Shown here piece after piece: positions 10,979-23,172 of a stretch of 64,000 nucleotides of DNA (position 1 is its first letter; each line of letters starts with the position of its first letter). This stretch comes from Mycoplasmopsis fermentans PG18 (GTDB taxonomy: Bacteria; Bacillota_I; Bacilli_A; Mycoplasmatales; Metamycoplasmataceae), in assembly GCF_000209735.1 (NCBI RefSeq), contig NC_021002.1, positions 302,130-366,129 of the forward strand, given 5' to 3'. Made by a program: the position numbers and the translations under genes. Below the pieces are notes generated by a model. The model was not told where the DNA came from and did not search any database. It saw only the letters and a program-made list of their open reading frames with translations.

Positions 10979-11910
10979 TGCGTATTTTAGGAATAGAAAC
11001 AAGCCATGATGATACTAGTATAGCCCTCTTAGAAGATGGTAAAGTGTTAGCTTTAAAAACTATTAGTCAAATAGATATTTTCAAAGAATTTGGTGGCACA
11101 ATTCCTGAAATATCTTCAAGAGAACATGTTAAAAATATTAACTTAATTGAAAAAATATTTTTACAAGAATTTGATCTTAATACTATTGACTACATTGCTT
11201 ATACTCAAAAACCTGGATTAATCGGAACCTTGCAAATAGGTTTCTTATTTGCTAGTGCTTTAGCTCTTGCTTTAAATAAACCTCTTTTACCTATTAATCA
11301 CCTTGAAGGTCACTTTTACTCAGCAGCTATTAAACAAGAAATAAAATATCCTGCATTAAGCTTATTAGTATCAGGTGGTCATACTCAATTGATGTTAGTT
11401 AAAAGTCCTTTTGACATTCAAATAATTGGACAAACACTAGATGATGCTGTTGGTGAAGCTTATGATAAAGTAGCTTCAAGATTAGGTTTTGGTTTTCCTG
11501 GTGGTCCTATTATTGACAAAATGTATCAAGATTACAAAGGCGACTTTGTAGCTTTAACCTTGCCTCATACTGATGGATTATATGATTTTAGTTTCAGTGG
11601 TCTTAAATCACAAGTTTTAAATCATTATAATAATGCTTTGCAAAGAAAGAAAGCTTTAAATAAAGAACAACTTGCTGTTAGTTTTCAAGAAACAGCAGTT
11701 ACATATTTAATTAACAAAACTAAATTAGCATTAGATAATCATCCAGAAATTAAAACTTTAGTTTTAGCTGGAGGAGTTAGTGCCAATAGTGAGCTTAGAA
11801 AAAGATTTTTAAAATTAAGCACTAAAGCTATAGTGCCTAATTTAAAATATTCAACTGATAATGGTGCAATGATTGCTATGTGTGCTTATTGTAAGATTAA
11901 ATGAAATTAA
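10978..11910 (+). CDS. tsaD: t6A tRNA modification transferase TsaD
   Basis: 310 residues. TsaD transfers the threonylcarbamoyl group from its AMP ester to A37 of tRNA. The ETSHDDTS start, the metal-binding HLEGH (H108, H112), SGGHTQL, DDAVGEAYDKV, LGFGFPGGPIIDK and VLAGGVSANSELR are intact. UGA at 11902-11904 is Trp and the true stop is TAA at 11908-11910, so a standard-code reading would lose two residues. It ends the tsaE-tsaB-tsaD operon. Confidence 0.95.
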
Positions 11911-12178
11911 TGATTAATAAACATTTTTTTGCATCATCTAAACTTTTACAGTCTCTTAATCCTTTTTCTGCCCCCCCTTTTTTTTAATTAAATCAAGAGA
12001 GACGGGAGAGGGATTAAGATTTCTTGCATAGCAATAACTTTTCCTATTTTAAAATTCAAATTTTAAAAATAAGATAATGTTTTTTAGGCATTATCTTATT
12101 TTGTTTCACAATATTATTAGGTGTTGATGTAAAGTTAATTCCTTTCTATTAAGAAATAGAGAGACTTTACACAAAATT
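11911..12178. repeat. Intergenic region with nested inverted repeats and terminator
   Basis: No gene. TCTTAATCC (11954-11962) is repeated inverted as GGATTAAGA (12011-12019), enclosing a C7 then T8 homopolymer stretch. A perfect 13-bp hairpin, AAATAAGATAATG (12067-12079) / CATTATCTTATTT (12089-12101), is flanked by A/T runs and suits termination of both convergent units. A third pair, TGTAAAGT (12128-12135) / ACTTTACA (12164-12171), brackets the 3' end of the minus-strand gene. Confidence 0.7.
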
Positions 12179-15100
12179 CTAAACATTCTCTAATTTAACT
12201 CCATTACCATCATTTACTTCATTAAATTCTTTTGCGAAATTTTCAGCACTAAAAGTAGTGGTGTCATTGTTGTACTTTTCATTTATAAATTTTATAAATG
12301 CATCATATATTTTTTCAATATGTTCATCAAGGGTTAATGGAGAGATTGAATGGGCCACAGCTAGAATTTTATATTTTATTTTTAATTTGTAAAGTATTTG
12401 TAAATCTTTATTTATTTGTTTTACTATATTTCTTTTAATATTTTTTATTTTTTTAATATCGGTTTCTTGATTTTGTTCAAAGTACTTAAAGAAATTATGT
12501 GCTACAGCAGGACTATCTTTAATTTCAAAAATATTTTTATTTTTAAATACAAAAAAGTCTTTAATACCAGGTCAAATATCATTAATATTAATTATTTTTT
12601 CAAAATCAGCAGCATGCATTTTGGTATTTCCAAAACTTATTTTATATTTGTTATTATTATCTACACTTAGAGTTGCATCTTCAAAATAACGCGGTTCTTT
12701 AAAGATAAGTTTTGGCAATTCTTTTTTAATTTTTTCATCTATAAAATCTTTTAATTTTATATAAGGCCAAGTATTGCTTTTAACACTTTCATCTTTAACA
12801 TAATTAATTATAGAATCTTTGATTTTTTTAATGTCATTATATAAATAATATTCTTTTCATTGATTTTTTCATGAATCAGTTGTTTTCATACGTTCTGAGT
12901 ATAAAAGTATTTCATTTTTTCTTTTTTCAATATAATCGTTGATTGCTAAGTCAAGCAACGTTTCACATTCATTATCTACATTATCAAAAATAATTTCTGA
13001 TTTCTTTGTGATTGCATATAACACATTGTTGTAATTATTGTTTTCAATTTCGTCCCAATTGAAATATTTTTTTGAAAAATGTCTAAATTTCTTGATTTTT
13101 AAAGTAATTTGTGGTTTATTATTTTGATTTGAAACTTCAAATTCAAAGTTTTCGTTTGATAAAGTAGATTCAAATATTGATTTATTCAAGAATTCATTAT
13201 CAAACAAGAAATTATATATTTTGTCTAAATTTTTTATTATATCTTCGTTAAATAGTAAATGAGAAATACTTTCTTCACTTCATTCCGAATTTTCAAACAT
13301 TATAAATTTAGAGTTTTTTACATTTTTAATGACATCAAGACTATTAACATCAAATATGAATTGATTGCCACCTTCAAGTAAATTTTTTATTATTTCATAT
13401 AATGATTTTTTGCCTTCATTAAAATCCTTGAATTCATCTTTAAAAATTCTTTTTAATCTGTTAATCTCTTTTTCGTTTTTGTCTGCAAATAATAATTCAT
13501 CTTGTAAAATTTGTCTTATTAATCATTGTCATTTAGTAATTTTTTCATCATATTTTAATTCTTTAATTCCAGTTTTTTCACCATTAGAACGAATTTTTCT
13601 TTCATTTAAAGAAATCAAGAAAAATCTTTCAAATTCTTTTTCATGAGTATTTGGATCTTCTGCTCCTGTATCATTTAATTTAATATCTTCAACTCTTATA
13701 ATTTTTTCATCATTTTTTTCATAAGTTGATATATTAGTTTCACTTGATAGATTTGGTACTGTATTACTAATATTTTTAGCCAAATGATTTTTCTTAATCA
13801 CGTTTAACACATAATAATTTTCTAAATTGTCTATTTTGCTTTGTAATTGGGAAACAAATACATTTCAATCTCCGGCACATTCAAAATAGTTAATACTTTC
13901 ATATTGATTGTTAACACTATTAAAATATTGGAATTCTTTATATTTTTTATTCACTATTCGTTTATTACCCGAATTATTATTGTAATAATCAATTAAATTT
14001 GAAAGTTCAAGCTGAGTGTCTTCATTAGCAATTTGTGTATCGCAAATATATTTTACAAATTTTTCAGAAACTTCATTTGTTGAATTAATTTCGAATAATC
14101 CAAAATGTTTGTTTTCATAATTTGATTTGAAAAATAAAGTTAATAATTTTTTTAAGTTTTGAACATCAGTGAACTTAAATTCCTTTGTGTTATTGTCATC
14201 GATTTTTAATTTTAAACTTTTTTCCTTTATACTTCATTGAACACTAGGGAAGCTTTGTTTATTAAGAATTATTTTAAAGTTTTGAATTAAATTGTAATCT
14301 TTAAATAAATTTTCTAAATCTTTATCAAAGTTCTTTTGTTGATTACCATTAAATAGATTTCTTGCATTAATCAAAGTATATAAATTGTTTTTTATAGTTT
14401 TTCATTCGTTTATAGATAGTTGATTACCATCATAAGATATGTCACCTATAGTAGAATCTCCTGTTAAAAATTCTAGCGATTTAACAATTTTTACTTTTTT
14501 TCCTCGATAATTTTCATTTGCAAAGATATCACTTAAAGAGATGTTAGCTGTTTTTGAACTATTTGCTATTTTTTCTTTAATTCTGTTGTAAATTTCAATT
14601 ATAATTTCGTCTTTATTTGTTGCTGTAACTCATTTATCATATTTATATTCTAAAAATCAAATCGAACTATTTAAATAATTTTTTAATTCGTTATATTTTT
14701 TAAAACTATCAAAGTCAGAAACACCTGATGGTTTTAATGTTTTTGATTCAAGAGTTACAATTTCTATATTTTTATCTTTGTATTCTGAAGGATAATTTAC
14801 ACCAGCTTTTATATTCAATTTTGATAAATCACATTCATTATCAATTTCAGAAATATAAGCATTAGTCAATTTACTTTGAATATCATTTTTTATTTTTTCA
14901 ATTATTTCTTTTCTACATTTTTCATAATCTAAATCTTGTAAAGGATATTTAAAGATATTATCTTTTTCTTTAAATAATTCATCAACTATTTTGTTGATAT
15001 TGTTTGTAGCAAAAAAACCTATTGTATTAAATTCATAAATTTTGTTTACAATATCATATGTTACGCTTATTTCTTTATTTAAATTATTAATGTCGAGATA

Positions 15101-17698
15101 TGTTGTATTATCTTTTTTAAAACCAATATTTTTTAATGAAATATTAAATGTATATTTATCATTTATAAATGAATCAAAAAAATTTGAATTAGTACCGTAA
15201 AAGTAATTTGTTATTTTATCGAATTTCTTATCAACTGATAATTTTGCAACTTCTGAATCATAATAAAATGTTTTTTTGTTGTAATCCGCATTTGAAAGTA
15301 TATTTTCAAAACGACTTATGAATTCTAATTTTGAATTTGAAATGTATTTTTTAATAAAAGTTTGAAATACAATATTTATATTTTTTTCATCTTTTATTCC
15401 ACAATATTCCTTAACTATATTTAAAGTATTGGCATTGTTTAAATCCGGCATTATGATAAAGTAATTATCGGTCAATTTGAATAATTTTGCAGAAATTCAA
15501 CTTGTAATAACATTGTTATTTTGATTAGTTATAACACTTAAAGGATCTATGTTATTAAATTCATATTTTCATATAGGCATTTTAAGTTGATTTTTTATTT
15601 TATTTCAATTAGTTGCTTTATTTGAATCTACAAAGAATAGACCAAAACTATTTAGGTTACAAATAAAATCACTAAAATAATTATCATCTTTTTGAAGTTT
15701 ATTTGTTAAGTATCCTAGTTTGTCATAATAATTTAATTTAAATTCTTAATTATTTTTTTTAAATATTTCTTTTGTAAATGGTGTTTGACCATTAAAGTTA
15801 ATACTTAAAAATTTTGCAAAAGACAATCTAATAGTTTTTGTTGGAATATCTACAATGTAATCAACAATTTTGTAATTTACATTATCTAAATTTGAAGTGT
15901 AATATCCAACATTACTGGTTTGTCCTTCGTATTGTGATTTTATAATATTTTTTATATCTGAATATAAAGCATTATTTGCAAATAGTAGATCATTTAATTG
16001 AGCAATTGCATTTGAACGACCACCATTGTTTGCTCATTCTGTTAACTGTTTAACAGTAATATCAACTCTGTTTTTAATTCTGATTTCTTGATTGTTTTTT
16101 CCATTAATCCCTAATTCATAGATACTTTTTTCATTATCTCTTCCATAAAAATTAATAACTATTTTTTCATATTTTGTATTGTTGTCTTTTGGATTTGAAA
16201 AGCTTAAATTAGCATTATATTTTTTAATGTATTCTTTTAATTCATCATTTTTATAAAATGTAATGTAATTTTTAACACTATCTTCAAATCATTCCTTACT
16301 TTTATCAATTTCTAAAGCCATTGCTAATTTTTTAAGATCCTCATCATCAAGTGTTCATTCATTATCAACAATTTTTCTTTTGACTTTAAATGTTTTATCA
16401 ACTACTTTAATTTCAAAGTTATATAAATTAGTGTTTGTGTATAAGCGGATTTCGCCTTCTTTTGAAGACTTTCAATATTCTTTAAACAAATTATAAACAA
16501 GGTCATTTTTATCTACTTTTTCAGGTACTTTGTATAAAGTTTTTTGGTCTTCAGAAATGAAATATAAGTTAATCAATGGTGTATTTGGATTAGAAGAAAT
16601 TAGTTTAGTATTATATTTTTTATTTTCTGAGTAAGATTCAATAAACTCATCACAACCTGGTTCACCTTTAATAGTACTAAATTTTTCAGGAGGTAATAAT
16701 TCATTTTTAATATTATTTGAAAATATTTTTCTATTGAAAATGTCATCTAATTTATTATTCTTTAATAATGACTCAACTTCTTCGGCATGTTCTTTATTAG
16801 TTTTATCGATTGAAATATCAAAAATCTTAATTCTTGGAGAAATATCATATCTAATTTTAAAAGTATTGTTGGTATTTTTTAATTCAGCTTTATTTGATTC
16901 ATTGCCAAAAACTGTCGAATTATTAAAATCAGAATTTTTTAATAGTTCACTACAATAAAATGGATAATCAATGTTTGTTTTTTTATTGTTTTCCATTTTA
17001 AATGTTTCTTCTTTAATAAAACCTTTAGAAATAAATAATTGTTTTAAATTAATTTCTCAAATGTCATTTTTTATTTTTTCAACTATTGATTTATCATTTG
17101 AACTTATATAAATGTTGTTTATTTTTAAAATAACCACATCATATTCTGAATTGCATTGACCTTTAACAAGCTCAATTCTAGGCATCTTTTCTCCAAAGTT
17201 TCTTAGTTTAGCTTTGAATCTAGTTTCAATTTCATTTTTTATTGTTGAAAAATTAATTTTTGACTCATCGCTTTCATTTTCTCAATCAATCATTCCGCTT
17301 CTAAAGTAAAAATGCAAGTCAAAGTTAACTTGTCTACTTTCTCTAGGCATAAAGTTCAACATAATAGTTTTATTACCTGCAAACTTATCGCTATAGGTAA
17401 TAAATTTGTTGTTAATTTTTGCACCATATTCATCTATTCTTCAGTCTTCATTTTGGCAAATTTCATTAATAAATTTGTTGTCTTTAAGTAAAGACAATAC
17501 TTGTTCTCAAGTGCTTCCTGATTTAACTTTTATTGAATCAATGAACACATCTTCATTATTTTTGTTTCTATATTTTAGAGTTAGTTTTGTTCAGCTATTT
17601 ACATTGTAAAAAGCAGCAGCACTAACTACTCCAAGTGTTGTTAACGAGAGTGCAGTTGCCACTGTCGCTATAACTTTTTTTCTTTTGTTTTTAATCAT
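12179..17698 (-). pseudogene. Giant surface protein gene split by in-frame TAA
   Basis: One minus-strand frame runs from ATG (17698-17696, with TTAGGAGAAA before it) to TAG at 12181-12179, 1840 codons, using many UGA Trp codons. It is interrupted once, by TAA at 15748-15746 just after an A-rich stretch. The 5' part would give 650 residues; the 3' part (about 1188 codons) has no well-placed start, the first ATG being at 15580 without a ribosome site. The N-terminus is a signal-anchor or secreted type (MIKNKRKKVIATVATALSL and on), with no lipobox cysteine. The rest is Asn/Lys/Ile/Phe-rich with no repeat or domain I recognise; a large exported or surface-anchored protein is likely. I checked codon by codon that no other stop lies in 12179-15745. 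A sequencing error, a phase-like reversible stop, or a true pseudogene are all possible. Confidence 0.7.
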
Positions 17699-18049
17699 AA
17701 TTTCTCCTAAAAATAATTCATATATAAATTATATACTATAATTTTTTCGTTTTTATTAGATATTATTAAGTATTAAATTTGAAAAATATTTATATTTTTC
17801 TAATTCAATTGTTTTATAGTTGTTTTTATTTAAAAAATATTTAAAAATATATAGAAAAAGATTTTTTAATGATTTTGTATTAAAAAAACTAAAATTTGAA
17901 GCCATTTTTTTACTAAAAAATCTGTTTTATAGCCTTTTTGGTTAAAAATAAAAACAACCAAATATTTGTCGCAAAAATAAATAATTTATATTAATATATA
18001 TTTTAATATAATATAATCATATTTAATATATTAAATGGAGGAATAAAAC
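17699..18049. promoter_or_regulatory. Divergent intergenic region
   Basis: 351 very AT-rich bases between divergent genes. On the minus strand TATAAT at 17733-17728 can serve the giant surface gene. On the plus strand several TATAAT-like sequences (for example around 18009-18016) precede the GGAGG of the next gene. I see no other structure except A/T tracts. Confidence 0.5.
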
Positions 18050-18292
18050 ATGGCATACAAAAAACCAGAAATTACAAACAAGATTGTTCAACATGTTGGT
18101 GAAATTTCAACAACAAATAGTGGTTATAAAAAAGAACTCAATTTAGTTTCATGAAACGAAGGTGAGGCTAAATATGATATTCGTGACTGAAGTGAAGATC
18201 ACTTACGTTCAAGCAAGGGCATTACTCTTAGTTTAGAAGAATTAAAACAATTAAAAGTTTTGATTGACAAAGAGCTAGTAAGAATTAAATAA
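18050..18292 (+). CDS. YdbC/PC4-family ssDNA-binding protein
   Basis: 80 residues. The central segment ELNLVSWNEGEAKYDIRDW followed by SEDHLRSSKGITLSLEELKQL fits the YdbC family, which has the PC4 fold: a small dimeric single-stranded DNA-binding protein known from Lactococcus and other Firmicutes, thought to act in replication, repair or transcription. UGA Trp codons occur in both W positions quoted. A strong GGAGG lies nine bases before the ATG. The GNAT gene starts two bases after the stop. Confidence 0.75.
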
Positions 18293-18294
18293 TT

Positions 18295-19092
18295 ATGATT
18301 TTAGCAACTAAAGATGATAAAGAAGTAATTCTTAAATTCTTAAATCAAGAGCCAATTTATAATTTACTAATTGTTGGCGACATTATGACTTATGGGGTTA
18401 GAACACCTTATCTTTTTACTTATATCATTAAAGAAGAAGAGCAAATTAAAGCAGTAATATTGATATTCAATAAAACAGTTTTAATTTATGATCCTGAATT
18501 TAAAGTAAGTCTAAAGGATTTAAAATCTTTAATTAAAAAACATTCACTTATTAATGTTAATTTAAGCGAGAAAATGTATCAACATTATCAAGATGAGTTT
18601 GAAAATAATGGAGATAAATACAAGGTTCATCGTCAAACTATAGCAATATTGGAAAATAGATACACTGGTGATACTTCACTAGCTAAAAAAGCTATTTTTA
18701 CAGATTCAGAGCCAATAGTTCGTAGTAGATTTTTAATTGATGAATTTGTAGACTTTAGAGGGACTTATCAACAAGAAGTAAAATCTTATAAAAATGCTTT
18801 AATAAAAAAAGTTTCAACGCCTTTCATTATTAAAGACAAACAAAATCGAGTAGCATCACATGCTAATATATTGATATCTTCAGATAAAGCATCAATGATT
18901 GGCGGTGTGTTTACTTTAAAAGAATATCGACAAAAAGGTTATGCAATACAAGTAGTTGGCGCCTTATGCAACCATATTTTTGCCAACAAAAGAGTACCGA
19001 TGCTTTTCTTTGATAACCCAGCAGCAGCACAACTATATCACAAAATAGGTTTTAAAGATTTTGGCAAGGTTTTTACAATTAAAATAAATTAA
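18295..19092 (+). CDS. GNAT-family N-acetyltransferase
   Basis: 265 residues. The C-terminal half has the GNAT acetyl-CoA site: SMIGGVFTLKEYRQKGYAIQV, where R/Q-x-x-G-Y-A is motif A, then LFFDNPAAAQLYHKIGFKD, the usual NxxAxxLYxKxGF end. The N-terminal half is a second, divergent GNAT-like lobe, as in FR47-type proteins. Substrate unknown. It sits between the YdbC gene and ffh with very short gaps, so the three may be one transcript. Confidence 0.8.
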   Translation: MILATKDDKEVILKFLNQEPIYNLLIVGDIMTYGVRTPYLFTYIIKEEEQIKAVILIFNKTVLIYDPEFKVSLKDLKSLIKKHSLINVNLSEKMYQHYQDEFENNGDKYKVHRQTIAILENRYTGDTSLAKKAIFTDSEPIVRSRFLIDEFVDFRGTYQQEVKSYKNALIKKVSTPFIIKDKQNRVASHANILISSDKASMIGGVFTLKEYRQKGYAIQVVGALCNHIFANKRVPMLFFDNPAAAQLYHKIGFKDFGKVFTIKIN

Positions 19093-19105
19093 TAAAGGAG
19101 ATAAT

Positions 19106-20467
19106 ATGCTTAATTTTTTAGAAAACAGAATTCAAAAGTCAATTCAAAAAATGGCTAGAAAAACTGTAGTTAATGAAGAAGACATTTTAGAAGTAACAAG
19201 AGACATAAAAATGGCTCTTTTAGAAGCTGACGTTAACTTAAAAATAGTTAAAGAATTTATTGTTAATGTTAAACAAAAAGCTTTAGAAAGCAAATTAGTT
19301 GGTTCACTTAATGCTAGTCAACAAATGATTAAAATTGTTCACAATGAACTTGTGGACATTTTAGGTGGCAAAGTCCAAGAAGTTAAAATTACGGCTCGTC
19401 CTTATATTATTATGATGGCAGGACTTCAAGGATCTGGTAAAACTACAGCTTGCGCTAAATTAGCTTATTACTTAAGAAAGAAAAACTTTGTAACAAAACC
19501 TTTAGTAGTAGCAGCTGATATTTATCGTCCAGCTGCTGTTCAACAATTAGTAACTTTAGCTAAAAGTATTCAAATTGATTACTTTGAAAAAGGCACTAAT
19601 GTTAGTGCTCAAGATATTGTCAAAGAAGCATTGAAAGTCGCTGATGCACAAAAAAATGATTTAATAATCATCGATACTGCTGGTCGTTTGTCAATTGATG
19701 AGCCTCTTATGCAAGAACTTTGAGACTTAAAGAAAATTGCTAATCCAAGTGAAATATTCTTTGTAGCTGATGCTTTAAGTGGACAAGATATTTTAAATGT
19801 TGCTGAAACTTTTAATAATAAATTGAAACTTACAGGTACTATTATTACTAAATTAGATTCAGATGCTCGTGGTGGAGCTGCATTAAGCTTAACCAAGATG
19901 TTAAAATTACCAATTAGATTTATTGGTACTGGTGAAAAAGTTTCAAACTTAGATCTTTTCTACCCTGATAGAATGGCTGATAGAATTTTAGGTATGGGTG
20001 ATGTTATGAGCTTGATTGAAAAAGCTGAAGAAGTCATCGATCCTAAAATGGCTAACAATATGGTTGCTAAAATTTTAAGAGGTAATTTTACTCTAGATGA
20101 TTTAATGGAACAATTAACTCAAATTAAAAAACTTGGCAAAATGAGCAAGATATTAAAAATGATTCCAGGACTTGCAAGAAAGATTGATGAAGATAAAATT
20201 GCTGAAGCAGAAATGAAAATGTATAACTATGAAATTTTGATTTCATCAATGACACCACAAGAAAGAAAAAATCCTAAATTACTTAAAAATGCTAATCGTA
20301 AAGCTAGAATTATTAAAGGTAGTGGACGCAGTGCTCAAGAATATAATCGTTTACTAAATGATTTTGATCAGTTAGTTAAAAACATGGGTGAAATGGCTAA
20401 AAAAATTAATGCAGGTAATTTTAGCGATATTGCTAAAATGGGAGGTTTTGGCGGAGGTGCGGCTTAA
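19106..20467 (+). CDS. ffh: Signal recognition particle protein Ffh
   Basis: 453 residues, the SRP54 GTPase that with 4.5S RNA targets nascent membrane proteins. Order: N domain (1 to about 95), G domain with GLQGSGKTT, DIYRPAA, DTAGR and TKLDSDARGG, then the methionine-rich M domain (GNFTLDDLMEQ, MIPGL, GSGRSAQEYNRLL). UGA at 19721 is Trp. AAAGGAG precedes the ATG. The stop overlaps the following membrane-protein ATG by one base. Confidence 0.97.
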
Positions 20468-21504
20468 TGCATAAAACTGTTGACCATCACCACCCTAAAG
20501 GTTTCTTTTCCTATAGTGGAAATCATTTGAATTTCACAGGCTTTTCACAGGCATTCTTTTATATAATAGCTTTTTTGTCTATAACTTGTCTTTTACTAAT
20601 TTGACTGTTTCATAGACAAATTAAACAAAAGTACTTAGTTAAAATTAAATTATTTTATTTACAAAAAAGAACATTTTGACTATTATTTGGCTTGATTATT
20701 TTATTAGGAATGGTAATTCATATTATTATATTAGCTGCTGATAAATTTCATCGAGCTTGAGAATATTTGCCTTTTCATTTTTGCCGAATTTTGATGTTAT
20801 TAATTGCTCTTTCATTAATATTCAATAAACTCCATTATGTTAAATATTATGGCTTTTTAGCAATTATTTCTGGTTTATTGGCTTTAGTTAAAGTTGATTT
20901 TAACTTTACGCAAGAAGAAGGCAAGGATATAATATTTCCAATTGGAATTGATAATTGATATTATTGAGATTACTTGTTTGCACATGTTTTTGTATTATTG
21001 ATGCCCGCAGTAATGTATGCTCTCAGCAATAACAAAATTAGATTTAAAGATTCAATTTTTACAGTTATTTTCTTTTCAACACTTTCATTAACAATGTTTT
21101 TAATTAACTGAATAACTTATACATATAGTAAAAAATTAACTTGAAAAACAATGAATTACTTTTATTTAGGGCCTAATGAATATAATGGTTTTAGAGACTT
21201 TATGGGACCGCTTTCAAAATGACCTTACAGTCTTTTTACTTATATATTTCTCGGCATTTTAGCAGTTATTATCTCAACAATTTTTTACTGTTTTCAAGAC
21301 AAAATTCATTTGGCTAAAGTTGAAAATAAACGAGTTTTAAAATGAATCAAAAGTGAAAATTGAAAAATATATCGCTCTTCATTTAATACAAGAAACCAAA
21401 AAAATGATGAATTAAATTCTAGTTCTAAAGACTTAGAAAACTGTCAAGATAATAATGATTCTATTGAAAATAATAAAGAAAATATTAGTCAAACAGTTGA
21501 CTAA
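20467..21504 (+). CDS. YwaF-family integral membrane protein
   Basis: 345 residues with about seven hydrophobic spans and the segment REWEYLPFHFC-like HRAWEYLPFHFCRI, which matches the YwaF/TMEM164 (TIGR02206) family of bacterial membrane proteins of unknown function. UGA Trp codons are frequent. The last 60 residues are a hydrophilic Asn/Glu-rich tail likely in the cytoplasm. The ATG overlaps the ffh stop, implying coupling, which is suggestive since SRP inserts membrane proteins but may be only operon economy. Confidence 0.7.
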
Positions 21505-21517
21505 AAATTAATTAAAA

Positions 21518-21565
21518 AAGAATCAATTTTGAGCTCAAAAAAATCTCTTAAAAAAATTGATTCTT
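21518..21565. repeat. 13-bp perfect inverted repeat before the atp operon
   Basis: AAGAATCAATTTT (21518-21530) and AAAATTGATTCTT (21553-21565). The T-run that would make it an intrinsic terminator lies on the minus-strand side, so on the plus strand it may be a stem without a U-tract, or part of the atp leader. Confidence 0.6.
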
Positions 21566-21654
21566 AAAAAATGAATGTAATATAATACTATTTATGTTAG
21601 TAGTTTATGACATGCTTTTTGTGTACTTTTAAAGAAAAATACACTGGAGATCTT

Positions 21655-22101
21655 ATGGATAACCAAAAAGAAAAAAGAGTGCATATAATCTTTTGAAGTT
21701 TAACTTTGATTTTAGGTTTATTATCACTTGCTTTTTTTAATTATAAAAAAACTAAATTTGCTGTAATGCTTGGCTATTGAATTGGCACAAGTTGTGGCTT
21801 TTTAGCATACGAACTAAGAGAGTTATTATCTTTTAAAATTATAGAAACTAGTAAAAATAGAGCAATTATGCTTGGTTTCTTTGGAACAATATTAAATATG
21901 CTTTGAATTGGATTATTGCTTTTTGCAATTTTCAAAATTAATTCAAATGCGCTTAATAGTCCTTACACAAAAACCATTGAAAAAAATAGTTTTTGACCAA
22001 TAAACATCATTGCTTTTATTCCTGGTTTTATGACATTCTATTTTTCTCTTTTCATTGGATATTTAAGTTCTGAAAAAGACAAAAAAGTTCAAAATAACTA
22101 G
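21655..22101 (+). CDS. AtpI-like membrane protein (MG406 family)
   Basis: 148 residues with four hydrophobic spans. It occupies the slot directly before atpB held in other mollicutes by the MG406-type gene, regarded as an AtpI (Fo assembly) equivalent. Spans are roughly at residues 10-26, 35-52, 75-95 and 116-138. TGGAGA precedes the ATG. Assignment rests mainly on position and topology. Confidence 0.6.
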
Positions 22102-22114
22102 AAAAGGAGGTCAA

Positions 22115-22909
22115 GTGGAAAAACTGACACAAAACTTGTGAAAATGAAATATGCCCCAAATGTTTTCCTTATTTATTTTGATATTAGTTATCTTTATTAT
22201 TTCACTAACCACATTTATCTTAGTAAAGAAAACATCACGTCTAGATAAAGCGCCCATTGGATTCTTGATAGTTATGGAAAGTTATGTGACATTCTTGGAT
22301 TCAAGTTTTGAAGAAAACACTGAAGGTGCTTTACCAAAAGCAAAATTTTACATTTTTGCATTGTTTACATTTTTATTGCTAGGTAATTTGTTAGGTCTTT
22401 TGGGCCTTAAACCAATTGCAACTAGTTATTCAATAACATTTGCTTTAGCATTCATTTCATTTGCTGGAATTTATGTTGTTGGACTAATTTATCAAAAATT
22501 CAGATTCTTTAGTAGATTCTTAAGTCCAATTGAACTTGTAGGTCAATTTGCACCTTTAATTTCACTTGGCTTTCGGATTTTTGGTAACATCACTGGTGGT
22601 GGAGTTATTGTGTTCTTACTTTATAGTTTCACAGGATGAATCTGAACACAAATTCCTGGCCTACTAGGTGAATGATTCTTTATTGGATCATTAATTACAC
22701 CATTTTTACATATGTATTTTGATATGTTTGGTGCAATAATTCAAGCTTTAGTTTTCTGTACATTAACAACAGTTTACTGATCAAAAGAAGCTGTAACAAA
22801 TGAAAACAAGAAACAACAAGATGCTCAAGAAAAAGCAGAATCTGAAAAATCAGTTGCTAATGTTGAAAACAAAGCTGTTGCTTGATCAAATTCAAGCAGC
22901 GTATATTAA
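22115..22909 (+). CDS. atpB: F1Fo ATP synthase subunit a
   Basis: 264 residues. The essential arginine of subunit a is in LISLGFRIFGNITGG, and the late HMYFDMFGAIIQALVFCTLT helix is typical. The GTG start at 22115 is four bases after AAGGAGG and gives the N-terminus VEKLTQNLWKW; an ATG at 22151 would lack a ribosome site. UGA Trp codons are used. The hydrophilic tail after residue 225 is longer than in most subunits a. Confidence 0.92.
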
Positions 22910-22928
22910 AAATTAGGAGGTATTTATT

Positions 22929-23165
22929 ATGACTCAAGGTGGAGGTTTAGTTGCAATCGGTATTGGTATTGCAATGTTAGGTAGTTTTGGAACAGGTTTA
23001 GGACAAGGCTTAGCTGCTGGTAAAGCTACTGAAGCTGTTGGACGTAATCCTGAAGCTGCAGCTAAAATTCGTTCAATGTTACTTATTGGACAAGGTGTTG
23101 CAGAATCTTCAGCTATCTATTGTTTAGTTGTTGCCTTTATTCTAGCTTTTGCTTTTACAAAATAA
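22929..23165 (+). CDS. atpE: F1Fo ATP synthase subunit c
   Basis: 78 residues in two transmembrane helices joined by the polar loop GRNPEA (38-43). The ion-binding carboxylate is E59 in GVAESSAIY. The short N-terminus and Gly-rich first helix (GIGIAMLGSFGTGLGQG) pack the c ring. AGGAGG precedes the ATG. It follows atpB in the usual order. Confidence 0.95.
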   Translation: MTQGGGLVAIGIGIAMLGSFGTGLGQGLAAGKATEAVGRNPEAAAKIRSMLLIGQGVAESSAIYCLVVAFILAFAFTK

Positions 23166-23172
23166 TTTAATA

